A stretch of DNA of 64,000 nt from Gryganskiella cystojenkinii (Eukaryota; Mortierellomycota; Mortierellomycetes; Mortierellales; Mortierellaceae), in assembly GCA_015852425.1 (NCBI GenBank), contig JAAAIG010000063.1, positions 16,279 through 80,278 of the forward strand. The letters are read 5' to 3'. Shown one piece after another: positions 35,052 to 48,600 of the stretch (positions within the stretch are counted from its first letter, which is position 1; every line of letters starts with the position of its first letter). Below the pieces are notes generated by a model that saw only the letters and a program-made list of their open reading frames with translations, did no database searches and had not been told where the DNA came from. A program made the position numbers and the translations under genes.

Positions 35052-35265
35052 AAAATAACTTGTAAAAAAACCGTTTGAATTTGAAGATAATACACAAAGA
35101 TAACAGAGAAGAAGTGCTTTTTTAAAACGTATACGAGGTATGATATGCAGCGAAGTATCGACCCAAAAATCGAGCAAAAATCGAGTCGTACATGGCTTTT
35201 AGTCAGTCCCATTTTCAAGCACACATTGCGATTCTTGCGTGGTCGCCCAAATCTTACAACATTAG

Positions 35266-37507
35266 ACTATCGGTCCGTGCGTATACTTTATCTCTTTGTC
35301 TGGTGATTCTGACTTCTCCGCAAACACGTCGCCAACAACGAATGCCTTCACGCCAAAGAAATCTGTCACAGCTCCAAATCACTTTATATCACGACACCAA
35401 TCTCTGTCTATCCCCTCGCCAATGCAGTTTCTTTGGTCACCATCACAAGCTGTGCCACGGAGATTTATACCGGATCCTGACAAAGAAAACGAGGAGAGTG
35501 ACGATGTGGTAAGTACTTTTGGAGAATGATTCAGTTTCTATTTGCTTCGCCTATCTGGTCCGTCTATTCACGTTTTGTTGTATTTTAGGGTCCTCAACTC
35601 TTTTCCAGGTCCAAAGCAATTAGTCGTTGTCAACGAGTTTTCAACTGCACTCCAAAGGAGGAGCACCTGCAGGTCATGAATCACATTTCACAAAGAAATG
35701 ATTGTGTGTTGATTGCTCCATGCGGCTGGGGAAAAACACTGGCATACTTTCTTCCTATGGCATTTTGGCCCTAAAGCATTACTGTCATTATCTCGCCATT
35801 GATAGCTTCAATGAATGATCAGCTCCAGGTAAGTCATGATTAGACATTTCCGTGGAGCTCACAATCGCGGCAGGTAGAAATCGTGGTGCTAGTGCTTATC
35901 TGTGTACTTTCCCGCTCAATTGTACAGAAGCTGGTCAAAGCCAAAATACCTCATATCGTTCTCTCTGGCGACAACGCTGATGCCATTGACAGCAATATGG
36001 TGAGACGTATAATGGAAGGCGAGTTCAGAGCAGTCTTTATGTCGCCTGAGATCATTTTTGGCGACAGCCCTACGTCAAAGTTGGTCCAGAGACTATGGCA
36101 CAACACGCGCTGGCGGGCACTGCTGCTCGCCGTAGTGGTGGATGAAGTCCATTGCGTTGAAAAATGGGGCACGTTTCGACCAGAATATGCTCGCCTTGGT
36201 GAGCTTCGCATTTGGTCACCTGGAGTTCCGTTTGTGGGCGTAACCGCGACGCTCACTGCTGACGCGCTCACTCAAACCATGGACACACTCTTCCTGTCCA
36301 AGGCCAATGTGGTTAGAGTGCGAGAGGTTCCCACAAATGTTCGTCTTGAGGTTCACACTCAGTCCAAGGATGCCATGAAGGGTCTCAGTCGTCTGCTCGG
36401 CAAAGGCAAGACGATTGTTTACTTTGAAAAAATCCCCCTGCTCCTCGATGTTTTCAAATACTTATCGCGGGAGAGGCTTGATCTACGTGGTAAGATTGGC
36501 CTGTACTTCTCCACTTTAACCCCCCAGCTTAAGGAGGCGACCATGCTCAAGTTCGCTCAGGGTGGGCTTCAAGTCCTGCTGGCTACCGAGGCTGTGGGTA
36601 TGGGTTGTGATAATATACCCGACGTGATTCAGGTTGTTCAGTTTGGGTAAGTAATACACACAAAGAAATAAGAGACATCGAGCGATGGCTGTGGGAATGT
36701 GTGACCTTCTCTAAAATGTCCTGATATGCATTTGTACTATTTAGTTTTCCAAGGGACATGCCGAGCTTCGTTCAACGATTTGGAGGAGCAGCACGAGATC
36801 GCAAGCTCCAAGGCTTTGGAGTTCTTTACGCACCGCCGATCACCAAAACGTCTCCCACAGACAAAAACGTGCGCGAATTCCTTTCAAACCAGATAGAAAG
36901 GAAGTGTCTTTGGACGTTAATAGACGAGTTGTTCGAGAACGACGGTCGTACTTGCAACAAGAGCTGTTCTGGGTGCTTCATAATTGAACGTCCTTTCCTC
37001 GTCCAACATAGCACCATGTCGAGTAATCAAGGGAAGTGGCCAAGACCCTCGAAGGCGGAGAAACGCATGGCCAGGGAGGCGCTCCTGGCATGGAGAACGA
37101 AGGCGTATGAAAGGTGGGTGAGTAGTAAACCTTTCATGATCGGTAGAGAAACCTGGCTTCTGCCGGACAATGTGGCCAAGGTGCTGTTACAAAAGTTTTC
37201 CCAGATCAGAACTACTGAGGCAGTTGCAGCCTTTGCTTCCTCTTGCTATTGGACGCCCCTCGAAGGAAATATTACATTCAGGGAGGTCGCAGAAGTCCTG
37301 GGGAAGATCAACAAGGAGATCGATGCTCGCCGTGGATCAGACAGTCAGATGGCGGCATCTGCGATAGCCCAGTCGGAGGACGGTTCTGACAGCGACGGAG
37401 AAGGAAGCGATAGTGAGGAGGACCTACCGGAATCAGGAGAATTGTTGGCAGCCGCATATGCGACCGATCAGCAGCCTCTTGGTGACCAACCTCTGCCCAC
37501 AGATTGA
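35266..37507 (+). pseudogene. RecQ-like DEAD/DEAH helicase with in-frame stop
   Basis: Four exon-like blocks join in frame: about 35266-35508, 35589-35828, 35928-36646 and 36745-37507. Helicase motifs appear in order: I APCGWGKTLAYFLP, II DEVHC, III VTATLTA, IV TIVYFEKI, V LATEAVGMGCDNIPDV and VI QRFGGAARD, then a Cys cluster CNKSCSGC and an acidic tail. Two defects are visible. A TAA at 35772-35774 lies just after motif I (FWP, stop, SITVIISPL). Motif VI also has glycine where RecQ proteins normally carry an arginine. No ATG in frame was found after the TAG at 35263-35265, so the 5' end is unresolved. RecQ-like genes are often expanded in fungal accessory or subtelomeric DNA. Probably recently inactivated, since the rest of the frame is open. 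Confidence 0.8.
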
Positions 37508-37713
37508 GGTTGTCGTTCTGAAAGGATTGGTTGTCCACTAATTTTGTCCGAATGGCACAACCTGTGAAAGCACTTGCAATTTTGCTACATATCTGTTGTC
37601 CGATATCCATCCTTATCCATTTCTCTCTTTCCCCCTGTCGCGTTGTTCTTTTCATTAGTTTTTTCATTGCAAAGTAGTAAAATCTAAAGAAAAAAATAAT
37701 AAAATTTTGCTGC

Positions 37714-39657
37714 TTAACTGACGATATGCTCAAGAGCTCCTGTTTCTTCTAAATCCACAGCATTCTCCGCCTGGTGCTTTTCAAAAAACCGAGCATCGAT
37801 CCCCCAGCCATCTTTTCTCCACGAAGAAGCTGAAGGTCAGCCACTAGAATTCCTTGATTGCTTTGACCAGACTTCCACAAGATATTGCTGTCTCTGAGGT
37901 ATTCTTGAACTCTAGAGATATCCCGTGCAGTGGACGGTTTTTTTTGCGTTTGGCGCTGTTGAAGCCAACCCCAACCTCTCGCTCAAACATCCGCGAAATA
38001 GCCTGAAAAGTCCTGATGTTGGTGGAACTGCGTCCTGAGATGTCATGTTGGATCCTTTTGATGAAAAGATGGATTTGATGAGATAGTTATGGTTCTCTTG
38101 GAGCATGTCAGTCGCCATCCATGTACCATCAACGCCTTTGGGCTTGACAAGCATGCTGGCGAGCCTTGTCGCCTATTCATCCGTCCACAAATGGAGAATA
38201 CCGTAGAGGAGACGCAGCAGTTCAAGGGCGTAGTTCTTAATGCCTCCTCCATGCATCATCAAAGTAATGATCGGCAGCAGGTGCTTGATGCCACCAATGT
38301 CACCAGCTTCGATGGCCTCGTCTAACTCAATGTGCATTGCTACATCACAAGAAGAGAAGGGCGTTTATATTGGCGGTAGTACAGGGCAGACCAAAAAGTG
38401 ACGGCGAAGGATACCACAGAAGGAGCTGGTGATGGTTTCTGTGAAATGTCGGAATATAAAGCTCATCGGATATACCACCTTGCCGCAGGGACTCGCAGAG
38501 CAACTGCACCATTTCATCAAAGACAATACTCAGCAACTCGTCCACAGCGCTAAACTCCGGTTTTTCCTTGCTCAAGCACTTACGCCCTAGTAGTAAAAAA
38601 ATGATCGAGAAAAAGAATACCTGGGGACTGTGGAGAGCCAAAATGTCTTTTGAAGGTGGCGCGCACAGGTTCATACGAAGGTGGAAGAGTTGGAGGGTCT
38701 CTGTACCCATGAAAGGTTGTGGTAGGGATCAACTTCGACCATGTGGTGGAGCTGAGAGTCAGCAACCTGGACACGGTCATATGGTCGCTGGCAACAATGG
38801 TGTTTAAGGGTTTGGCGAACCAAAGTTTCGGCAATTGAAGACCCACCTGTGTGATTCTTTCCAGTACTGCAATGGTTGATTCGTCAAGCCCCATGGTCTG
38901 AGCGGGAAAAAAGCAGTCCTGCCGATATCAAGCTTTTTGATAGGCATAGCTGGGATAGCAAGGGCAGCGGATCCCTCCGGCGACGATCGCACGATGGCGT
39001 TGGAAACATGCGATATGCTGACCCAGCGAAACACCTCCAAAATCGAAGTCATTGGGAAAGAACACGTCGGCATTGGGTTCTTGTCTCTCATCCTTCGGGC
39101 GAAAGAGAACACGCGGTGCAGCGGTAGCTGGTGCTGGGCGGTGGGGAAGAGAGTGACGGTGGCGGCAGTGCCAGTGTCGAAAGTATCGCGCTTGTCGGCC
39201 CACTAGTGATGGTGCTTGTTAGCGATTTGATATTATCGTACACGGAATAAAAATCATACCTTTTCACCGCTTCCTTGACTTGATCTAGAGCATCCTTGGT
39301 CAACGATCGCAGTGCGTTCTAGACTTGGCTGTAGGATACTGAAAGCCCGAGCCCAGAGAGGAGCTCGAATATTCTCTTCGGGCATCCTGTCCAATGGAGA
39401 AAAATCCCCATGATGGTCTGAAAGGCATTGACCATCCGCGAGGGCATGAATATCAGCATCGCCGCGATGCATCCTCGAACAGACGAAGGCTTCTGAGTCC
39501 TGCGACGCCTGCATGACTTGCACAAGAGGTCCTGATCGGAAATATTTTCCTTGAGCAGACCCTTCAAGAGCCGTGTCAAATTCTTGGCGCCTTCGGCGTA
39601 CCGATGAACAAAGCGAAAATGATCGACTAACAACCCTGCGGCTTTATCCTCAGTCAT
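37714..39657 (-). pseudogene. DUF6589-type gene, broken
   Basis: From right to left the minus strand gives MTEDKAAGLLVDHFRFVHRY, LLSGLGLSVSYSQV, a TAG (39319-39321), then TKDALDQVKEAVKRYDFYSV with YDNI. Frame-shifted pieces follow: MGLDESTIAVLERITQ, VASDHMTVSRLL, LQLFHLRMNL, KRHFGSPQSPG, LSKEKPEFSAVDELL, GGGIKNYALELLRLLYGIL, a second TAG (38173-38175) and SSKGSNMTSQDAV. The order and wording fit fungal DUF6589 proteins, which form large families of mobile-element-like distribution and unknown activity. At least two stops and several frame changes show that it is dead. It converges on the RecQ-like helicase with about 200 bases between their 3' ends. Confidence 0.78.
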
Positions 39658-39819
39658 CTCTCAATGCCTCTATTGGTTTCTTTTCTGGATGATCAACAAA
39701 AACATTTATATATTTATTTTTCAATTAGAATAGAAAACTAGAAAAACAACCTGCCTGTGTGTCGACTGAATGGGGAGGGGTATGCTTTAGGTAACTTTTT
39801 ATTTTTTTATGAACTTGTA

Positions 39820-42102
39820 TCATTGTCTTCGCTTCTGATCCAACTTTTCTGCCGGAGGTTTCATCGAAGCCTCGGCGTAATCTGGGGGTGGGCCATCATA
39901 CCGTCTTTGAATCGAGGCCGAAGAAGGGTGAGACGCCAAAGAATCACTCTCGAACCCACTATTACTGCTGGAGCTTGTTGATTCGGCAGGGATACGGAAA
40001 CCGGGTTCTGTCGTCGTCGGTGGCAGTGGGACAATCGCCTGTGGATTCCGTGAATGCTGTGGTGCTGATGGTGGTAGGGCTTGCTGTGACGTTCCTGATG
40101 GTGGTGATGATGTTGAATAAGTAGAGGAAGACGGGCTCGGCGAGACAATGTTGATATTTGGCTGGTTTCCAGGGAACGAGACCGAGATTGGTTGCGTACG
40201 ACGACCTCCAGCCGACGGTGGGGAGGAAGACGACAACGGCGAGAAAGGTTCACCGGGGATATGTGGAACAGGCATCGGCATCGGCATCTGTGTTGGCAAA
40301 TAACCTCCGTTTCCTGATGGGTGAGGCTGCTGCTGTTGCTGTTGATGAGGTGGGTAGGAAGGCTGGCGCTGCATCATCAAAGGGTGGGGCAGATGAGGAC
40401 GCGAGGAAAGGTCTCCAGAGACGGGTCGACTGGTCCTGCCAGAAGGAGGAGAAGATGTTCGACCACTGTCGGATCCGTTCTCTCCCTGATGGTATGACGT
40501 TGCTGGTGTATACGTGGTTTTGGGAATAAACGGACTAGGGATCGGCATCCCACCAGACACAGGTGATGATGGAGAGACATCAGGAAGAGTCGAAGCGTTC
40601 GCCTTGGGAGTGTCCAGAGCTGTTGGTCGAGCATCCGTTGCTCCATCCGGAGCGTTCACTGGGTCGTCCGCCACAAAGATAGGAACTGGTTCAGGCACCG
40701 ATTCTGTAGTGCTGTTCGTCTTGGGTCCATCCTCCAGTTCGGGTGTTGGTGGGATCTCATTGATGACCTGAACCATTGGCACACCATCGATATAGGTCGT
40801 AGTGGTCATGACGGACGACATGCTGTTCCTTGGCGACATGGTTCCGGTCGAGGATGAAATCGAGTTTGTGCGGTTGTGATTTGGTCCTTTTGTCGATGAA
40901 GAAGAGGGCGAGCTGGGTGACTGGAGTTCGTACCAATCCGATTTTGTTTTGACAGCGAGATCCTGTAACATGGCATCCATGGCTTGTTTGTTATCCTTGG
41001 GGAAGTCGCCCAAGTCGATATCCGAGACTTGAACAATAGGCGCGTACTGAGACCACGATTGAAAAGTGTCGAGACATGCCTTAACAGAGTAGGCAGTCTT
41101 GGCTGTGCCTAATAAGTAAAAAAAAACAAAAAAAGAAGTCGGATATTTGTCAGTTGTGGGCAGAAAAGTGATGACACTTTCGTCAACAAATAAACAAAGA
41201 AAAAGTCGTCATGCTAGTGTCCATCCCGCACATTCTAACAGTTTCGCATCTGGTTAGTCTTACCCTCATATTCGGCGTAACGGTCGTCCGCATGCGTTCC
41301 TGCGGGTGTGGGGGTGTCGTCGATGTTGCTCATGATCCGTTTGCCATAGTAGGCAATCACAATCAGCTCCTTGCCCAACTTTTCGAGAGCATCCAACTGT
41401 CGAGTCGTGGCAGTTTTGATTTTCTTGCGCTTCAAGTCCTCCAGTTCATTCTCGACTGTCATGGTCTCTTGTCTCAGGAGCTTCATCTCTGGATGAATAT
41501 CGCCATTCACACTTCCGTTGATAGAGGAGGCTCTCGAAGAGGAGGATCCCTTACGGTTGCCACTGTGCGTGCTGCTGTTAGTGTGGGTCTTGTCCAGTGA
41601 AAGTCGTTGTTCGAGGTCGAGTTTTCGTTTCCGAACCGAATAGTTTTCGTCCTCGGCGACCCGGATCTCCTTGAAGAGTTCTCGAGATTCAGCGAGGCTG
41701 TCGGCATAAACACGTTCGAGGTCAGCGGCCTTCTGTATCAAGAGAGCGAGTTTTGAGAGAGCATCAGCGATATCAGGACCCTCGGTCTTGCCATAGAGGG
41801 CCAAATGCTTCGCAGCTAGTACAATATGGAGAAAGAGATAAAGAAAAAAAAAAAAAATGAGCGACGGGGAGCGTTTCTACTTTTGAATTGTGCCAAGAAA
41901 CGAAGAGTCGAGCGGGACGTCATTTACCTTCATCCTTCTCAAAAGCAGTTCGCTTTAGGGACGTGAGGACATTTTTCTGTTCCTGGATAAGGATGCGTAG
42001 TTCTGGAACCAGGCCACTCAACGGCGAAATGCCGTCGATGCCGCGTCGAATCCCATGCACAATCTTTGTTGCGCGCAAGCAGGGGTCAATGAGATGCGAC
42101 AT
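39820..42102 (-). CDS. Pil1/Lsp1-like eisosome protein with long disordered tail
   Basis: Three exons (42102-41928, 41815-41264, 41108-39820) sum to 671 codons in frame. Residues about 1-275 match the Pil1/Lsp1 BAR-type fold: ISPLSGLVPELRILIQEQKN, ALSKLALLIQKAADLERVYA, then LEKLGKELIVIAYYGKRIMS and DDTPTPAG. A Ser/Thr-rich insertion (NSSTHSGNRKGSSSSRASS) interrupts the coiled coil. Residues about 300-671 are Pro/Ser/Gln-rich and disordered, with a PPPDYAEA-type motif near the end. Pil1 and Lsp1 shape furrow-like plasma-membrane domains in yeast and are regulated by Pkh kinases. The yeast proteins have about 340 residues, so this one is nearly twice as long through its tail. No lesion is seen. 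Confidence 0.88.
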
Positions 42103-42678
42103 TGGTCGTGTGAGTTTGTGGAGTCGTGCGTGTGTTCTGTGTGTGTGTTCCTGTTCTGGGGTTCTCTGTTGGTGGTGGCAAGAAAGATTGGGAATCAATG
42201 AATAGTGGGCGTTGGTATTGGAGAAGGGGGTATGATGCCAAAAATAAATAAAAAATGATTTGTGGGAAGAGGACAGGAAAAATAAAGAAAAAAGACAGAA
42301 AAGATTAAACAACCACAGCAGCTGACAAATGTCGTGAATCCAGCATCATCTGCTCGTCATGTTGTCGTTTCAAGCAACTAGACGCTTTTCCGCTTTTCCA
42401 TCCTTTTTTTTTTTTTGTGCTCACGAGGTGGACAACAAACAGGTCTGGTCTGCGTGTTATGTTTCGGACCATGGGCGTGCATCGTCGGTAGCGTTCTTTC
42501 TTGTGGTCGGGGAATGAAACTCTGGAACCCAAAAGAGCGACAATGACCTCATACGCACATCTTGTAATGTAGGTAATTAAAGTTGTGGCCAAGCCATCCT
42601 GTTTCAGCACAGCCTTTTGTTCCTACTCTTCACATTTGTCATTATTTATTCTGTAACTTAAACAAAAAGAAAAAGACT
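42103..42678. other. Intergenic, promoter of the Pil1-like gene
   Basis: About 575 bases between the Pil1-like start and the SMG1 stop. A T12-type tract lies at about 42404-42416. No gene recognised. Confidence 0.5.
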
Positions 42679-45600
42679 CTAGAGCCAAGGTGTCCACCCC
42701 TCATACATGTTGGCCAGATTCTCGACCAGAGTCGCTTCTTGGATCACCCGATCTACCTGCTCGGCCACTTTACATTTCTTGGCGGCATCGAAATCGCGTC
42801 CCTCGAGCTTGTGGCGAACTCGTCGGAGGATATTAACCGCGTATGCGTTTCGCTGATGAAGCGGAGGTGGCGGCTGTTGCAGTTGTTGGTGCGGTGGTGG
42901 CGCCTGGATCGACATGGAGCTTGCTCCGTTCGTAAGGGATGCCAGGGTCGCAGCATCCAATTGATCGCCTGCACCCGTGTTCCATCGTCCAGCGGCAGCG
43001 GCGAGGCTCTTGGAACTTGAATCCACCATCGTCGTCGCGGTCGATTGGATACTCCGGCTACTCACAGAGGCCATACTATCAGTCGATGGTCTGCGCCAGA
43101 GGTTTATCGATCGGACAGAGTTGTTATCAAACGACGCCATAGAATCCCGTTGACGATTCCTGGACGATGCATTCGTCGTGGTTGAACTCGAGACCACGCT
43201 TCCACTCTCGCTCTCGCTATCCACAGCCAGACCCTGCATTCCATCTCGCGACAACAACGAGGCAAGATCACCAGCAGTGTTACTACTGTTCGAGACCGCT
43301 GTGCCAGACGCAACCAAATTGGCCATATCCACTGCGGTGATTCCGTGGACACCTCCCACAGCTCCCGGTCCTCCAGCTCCTACAGGTCCAGGTGGGCCGC
43401 CTTGTGCCGCATTGACATCCACCTGCCAATCCACCAGCGGATCATACACAAAGGCCTCGAGAAGCGTGACCAGGATCTCCTTATTCTTGCGCATCACCTT
43501 CATAGTCTGTTCACACGCGATCCTGAAGTTACCCTCCACACCGGTCACACCCAAACTCGTAAGCATATTCCGAGTGAGTCGGAAGGGAACTATCTCAGGG
43601 ATCCTCAGCCGCTTGCCCTTCTCGAAACAGACGTTGTAATCGATATGGACCATGTCACCCGTCGTGAAATCGATCAAGATATTGTCCAAGTGACGGTCTC
43701 CGAGACCAATTACATAACCAATCATGGACATGACCGCGGTTGAACGCGAGAACCGGACAGATTTACGCCACCATTCGGCCAGGGTTGGACTTGATGCCCA
43801 GAGTTCCCGCTCCAACAGATCCGCGGGGGTTTCAGACGCCATCTCGTGATACAGATCCAACAAGAGTGATTTCGGCCACAGCTTGCGAGGATGGTTCGCG
43901 GGCAATCCTGCCTTCTTGAGGGCCACGACCGCCTTTTCGTTGTACACGTCCGTTGCTCGCTGAAGAACCTGAGGCGCAGCATTACTGTTGCCGCCACCAT
44001 TCGACAAACCAGCATCGTCGTTCATCCATCGGTTACACATCAGTTCCCGGTGCTGCCATTTAGCCACGACTGTAAAGATCGAGACCGTATTCTCGACCCA
44101 TTGGATCATGCCCGAGTTATCGCTCAATGGAACAACAGCATAATGACGAGCACTCAGCTGTCTCGAGTTCGATTCCTTGTCCCGCACGAGCATCCCGTTC
44201 GAAATCCTGAGGAGTTGCATAACGCGTTCGTCCAGGTGAAGATCCTCAAGGCCCTTGAACAAATACGTGTAACGTTTCCCGTCCGATCCTAGGAGACTCA
44301 GCTTCTTGGGTTTGGTCTTTGTTGGGATCACGACTACTTGTTGCTCAAATGACTGAATGGTCACGCCTGTGGTCTGGTTGGGGACCTCGATAAGGGACGA
44401 TTGGAGAGAGGACAGCTCGGGACTCAGATCGACCAGTTGCAGAATACGTGAACCCATGACTTCCTTGCCAAGATCGATATGAATCTGTATGGTACGAATA
44501 ATAAAGTTTGCCGTTAGCCATGCCATTGTTTTCGCAATCACCCCAAGTTCTCGTATTAACTCAGATAATGTGCTTTTCAATCTTTACCTCTTTCATTTTG
44601 GCCAGGCCTTCGTACATATTACCCCAAGATTTGGGAGAGCGCAAGCTATCCAGCGCATCCTGGATTCTGTCCCTGAAAGAGGAAAGGAACCATCGTTCAT
44701 GATTCGATTCCGGCTGAGCATTCGAATCCTGTAAACTCTCAAATGTTGCCAACAATGGGATCACCGTCTGCTGATAGTTATCAGACATGACTGTATGTTT
44801 ATCCTGTGGTCCCAAACCCGAGATGAGTTCCAATCCTTGATATTGCTCCGTCAGATCCTGGATCGCGCTCTTGATCTCTGGTACGCCTGACATGATCTTT
44901 TTGTACCAAATCTCCTCCCACAGGACAGTGACACGCTCTAGCTCCCGAACCAGATGCTGCACCTGTGAGACAAGCTCTGGATGAGACTTGATCAAAGCCT
45001 CGCCAATATGACGAAGCAACTTCCTTTGCACGAGACTGTTATGCGCCGAGTTGCTACCAACCACGCAGTGAAAGACAATCAGCTGTGGACTCTCCTCACC
45101 GATCTTACAGAGGAGATCTGCAATCAGAGATTGTACCGGTTTTTCCGGATGGTCGAGTCGAGCAAACAGCTGCGGTATGATATTAGCCCAAGGGCGGACA
45201 TTGATATCGACCAAGTTCTCCTCAAAGATATCGTAAAGTTGACCACCGTGCTTAGCAAGGAGTCGCAAGAGCCGCAAAGTCGCCGTGATCTCATCCGTAA
45301 TGACAGACTGCGATTGTTGCGTGGTATCGTCATCGTCGACCATGTTCTACAGGTCGAAAAAAGAGATATATAAGTATTTAGGTTGATACTGAAAAAATGC
45401 ACAGAAACAGAGTATGTCATTCGCCTGTTAGCTTACTTTTGATCCAGGCTGTCTACAATCAAATTCGAGAGAGGCAAACTGAAGGAACTTGAAGTAACCT
45501 CTGATCGCTAATCGGTAAGACTCCAAGATGCGCAACAACAGAGTCTGGAAGGACCCCACAATCTCTGAAATCACGTCTTCCGATTCAGAGATCCCCTCGA

Positions 45601-48600
45601 TCTTAAGCAAATGAGCTCTGATACTTTCATAGGCCACAGTCTCATCAAAGGGTTGACCGGACGCACAGTGTCTCACGAAGACAGAGAAAATATTCTAAAA
45701 CAGTAATATCGTTAGAGGCTGGAAACAAACGTATGTATGCCATATGTAGATGCACCCAGTTCGGCGGTGTCTTACCTTGGAATGCTCTGCCGCACGATCA
45801 ACGCCTGTTGCAACCAAGATATTCTTGAGCGTCTCATTCGCAGCCATCGCCACAGGATGATGAAAACGGAACGATCCAAGTTCGTCCAGGATGCCCCAGC
45901 CTTGCTTGTAATGATGAGTTCCGAACGCAAACCAAGATTTGCGGTAGTTGGCTCCAACCTCGATCGCCTTCTGAAGACAACTGGACGTGATCTTCTCGAT
46001 CCTTGCCTGAGGCGACTCTGGCGCATCATGCTCCAAGTCCATGATCGTCTCAAACGTCTGCAGATTATCGGTTGAAAATGGAGGTTTCGAGGATCGCGAC
46101 CATTTCGCGAGTTTGAGGTAAATCTTGCTCTCCAATACGTAGTTGGTCCTGGAATCCCTCGATGATGGTAAAGCAGCACCTCCTTGCATCATACCAAGTA
46201 TCCGCCGAGAAGATTCCAGCGCTGTCGAGTAATCATGCTTCGCCATGGCGGCTTTCGCTTCCTCGAATTGAATCTCTGGAGATAAGGCTCCTTCCCACGT
46301 CCTGGGGATATCACTAGCAAATTTGTGACAGTCCGACCTCCGGGCAATCTTCGAGAGCAAGAACTTGAACTCGTTGGATTGTTTCACAAACTGAGTATCG
46401 TCCTCGTTGACATGTTTCTTGGCCAGGTTTACCATGTTATCAAGTCGAACCCAATTCTTCAGATCCTTGTTGAGTAGGTTCATCTTGAGTTCGTCCGGAA
46501 TCTGAGCCAGTTGATCCATAAGTTCCTTCATCGCCATTGGGGTAGTGACCTCGGGTGTATTCAACATCATGATATCCATGTACTTTGCACTCGCATGACC
46601 CAATCCACTGCCAAATGAAAACTCTGCAGTCCATCGGGCGATTTGAGCAGCTTCGAGGCGCATAGAATCGAGATCCACCGTGCTGATACCGGCCTGCTGG
46701 TACATCTTGGAGGCAAACAAAAAGTTTCTTCCTTGTACCGCACTCTGCTCCAACGGAGTGAGCTCCAGATCCTGCGACTCCTTGCACTCGGTGCTATAGT
46801 ACTCTTCCAGGTGTGTCCAAGCCTCTGAGGTTTCACCTCCACAAAATTTCCTCAGACTTTGGTTCATCGCGTCCCCGCTCCAGGGGTAGGTCTGGTCCGA
46901 GAGAACATCAATGGGTATTGAGTCAAGGAAGGCTTGGAGGTCCTTGTAACTGCAGAGATCGCTAAGACTGGCCGAGATTTGGCGCGAGAGAAATTCTTCT
47001 GGTGGTGTGATATCGTCTGTCGATTGACCTTCCGAATAGGAGCCCACAAGAGGCACTGCGTCCTTTGTGAATTGTTCATATCGGTGCTATCACGTAGGGG
47101 AATGAGTGACACATGTCAGCGAAAAATCAGGGGTTCGATCACTAAAATGAACCTATTAGGCTGCATCCTTACTTGTGCCTGGGAAACAGCCGTGCTAATC
47201 CAATCGAGCGAAATCTGAGACAGAGCAGCGACTTGAGCGTCGGTCAGACAGGAATTTTTGTACCTTGGGTCTAAGAGGATGGAGAGACAAAAGCCGATGA
47301 ACATTTTTTGGATTCTATCGACCGATATCCATAGAGAAAAGAAACACAGTTACCACTTACATTGAGTAGATTTGTCAGATGAACGCGAATGACGCGATCT
47401 GCCGGTTGTTTGCTTGGTCATATCCTTGATTGCGCGCCGACACCAGACTTGTAAGCCTGTAATAGCATCCGCAGAGTTTGACACAAGAAGTGCTTCGACT
47501 ACAACGGAAAAAAAATTCAAATGATAAAAAGGTCAAAAAACTAATAATAACTAAGAAAAACTAAAACTAAACCCCCTCCCTCTAACAAGTGACGAGGCCA
47601 TAACAACACGACATGCAGATCCCCTGAACTTACCAAGGTCGACCAAAACTTGTTCAAAATCTTCAATCCAAGGGATAATATCGCTGACATTTCCTCTAGA
47701 AAGTGAATTAAATTGCTCTGCCAGCAGCTGCAGGCGAAAGCGTTAATTTCCGACTCAAGACCTATCGAAAATATATTCGAGGCAAATGCAAAGTTTTACC
47801 TACCATATATCCATAACGGATCACCATTTCGTGCTCATCTGTAGCCTTGGCGCCTTCGATAGTACGACTTCGCACGCGTGCAAACCATTCATCCCACATC
47901 CGCTTGTTGGATCGAGCAAAAACGATTGTCGGTTTTGGCGCCAGGGGAATTACGCCCAGTGCCGTCCCCTGAGCGGCATTGTAAAACTGTAGCTCTAGTC
48001 GGTCCAAAAAGTTGATAAAGTCCCTCAAGGGCTTTAACCTTGCAGAGTGAAGGGATGGTTTCATTTAAGTATGGAGATACAAATAGCGATTCGAATTTGA
48101 CAGACAAAAGAAATCACACAAAACTTAATTGTACCTCTCTTTCTGGTCGTTCTCCTTCTGGTCTGTCCGAAGCAACTTGTTCAAGTGCTTCTCCAAAGCG
48201 TCGAGAGTCTGTTGAGGGCCACCAAACGGCGTGCGCAATCGTGAAAGCACACAGTATCGGGCCGTCTCCCAGAGCGCCCAATACCGCAGTAGATTGTGAG
48301 AATGTTGGAATATCCCAAGTTGGTCACTAGTCACGGAGTCTGTGAGATGTTAGCTAGCTGATAGCACGAATAAAAAATAAAAAAAGTCGGCGATTTTGTT
48401 ATTTTTCGTACCAGCGTTGGGATCTGCGTTCACTTTTGTAAGAGTTTCTTTGCCTTGGCAAGCATGAAAGAGCCGCTGAAGCATATCGCCATCCTTAAAG
48501 TTTGCAATGTCCAAAGACCGAGATGCACTTTCAGTTGCCGATTCTTCGCTGGAGAGTGTCATGGACGAAAGGACGATCGAGAAATGCGGGTATCGAAAAA

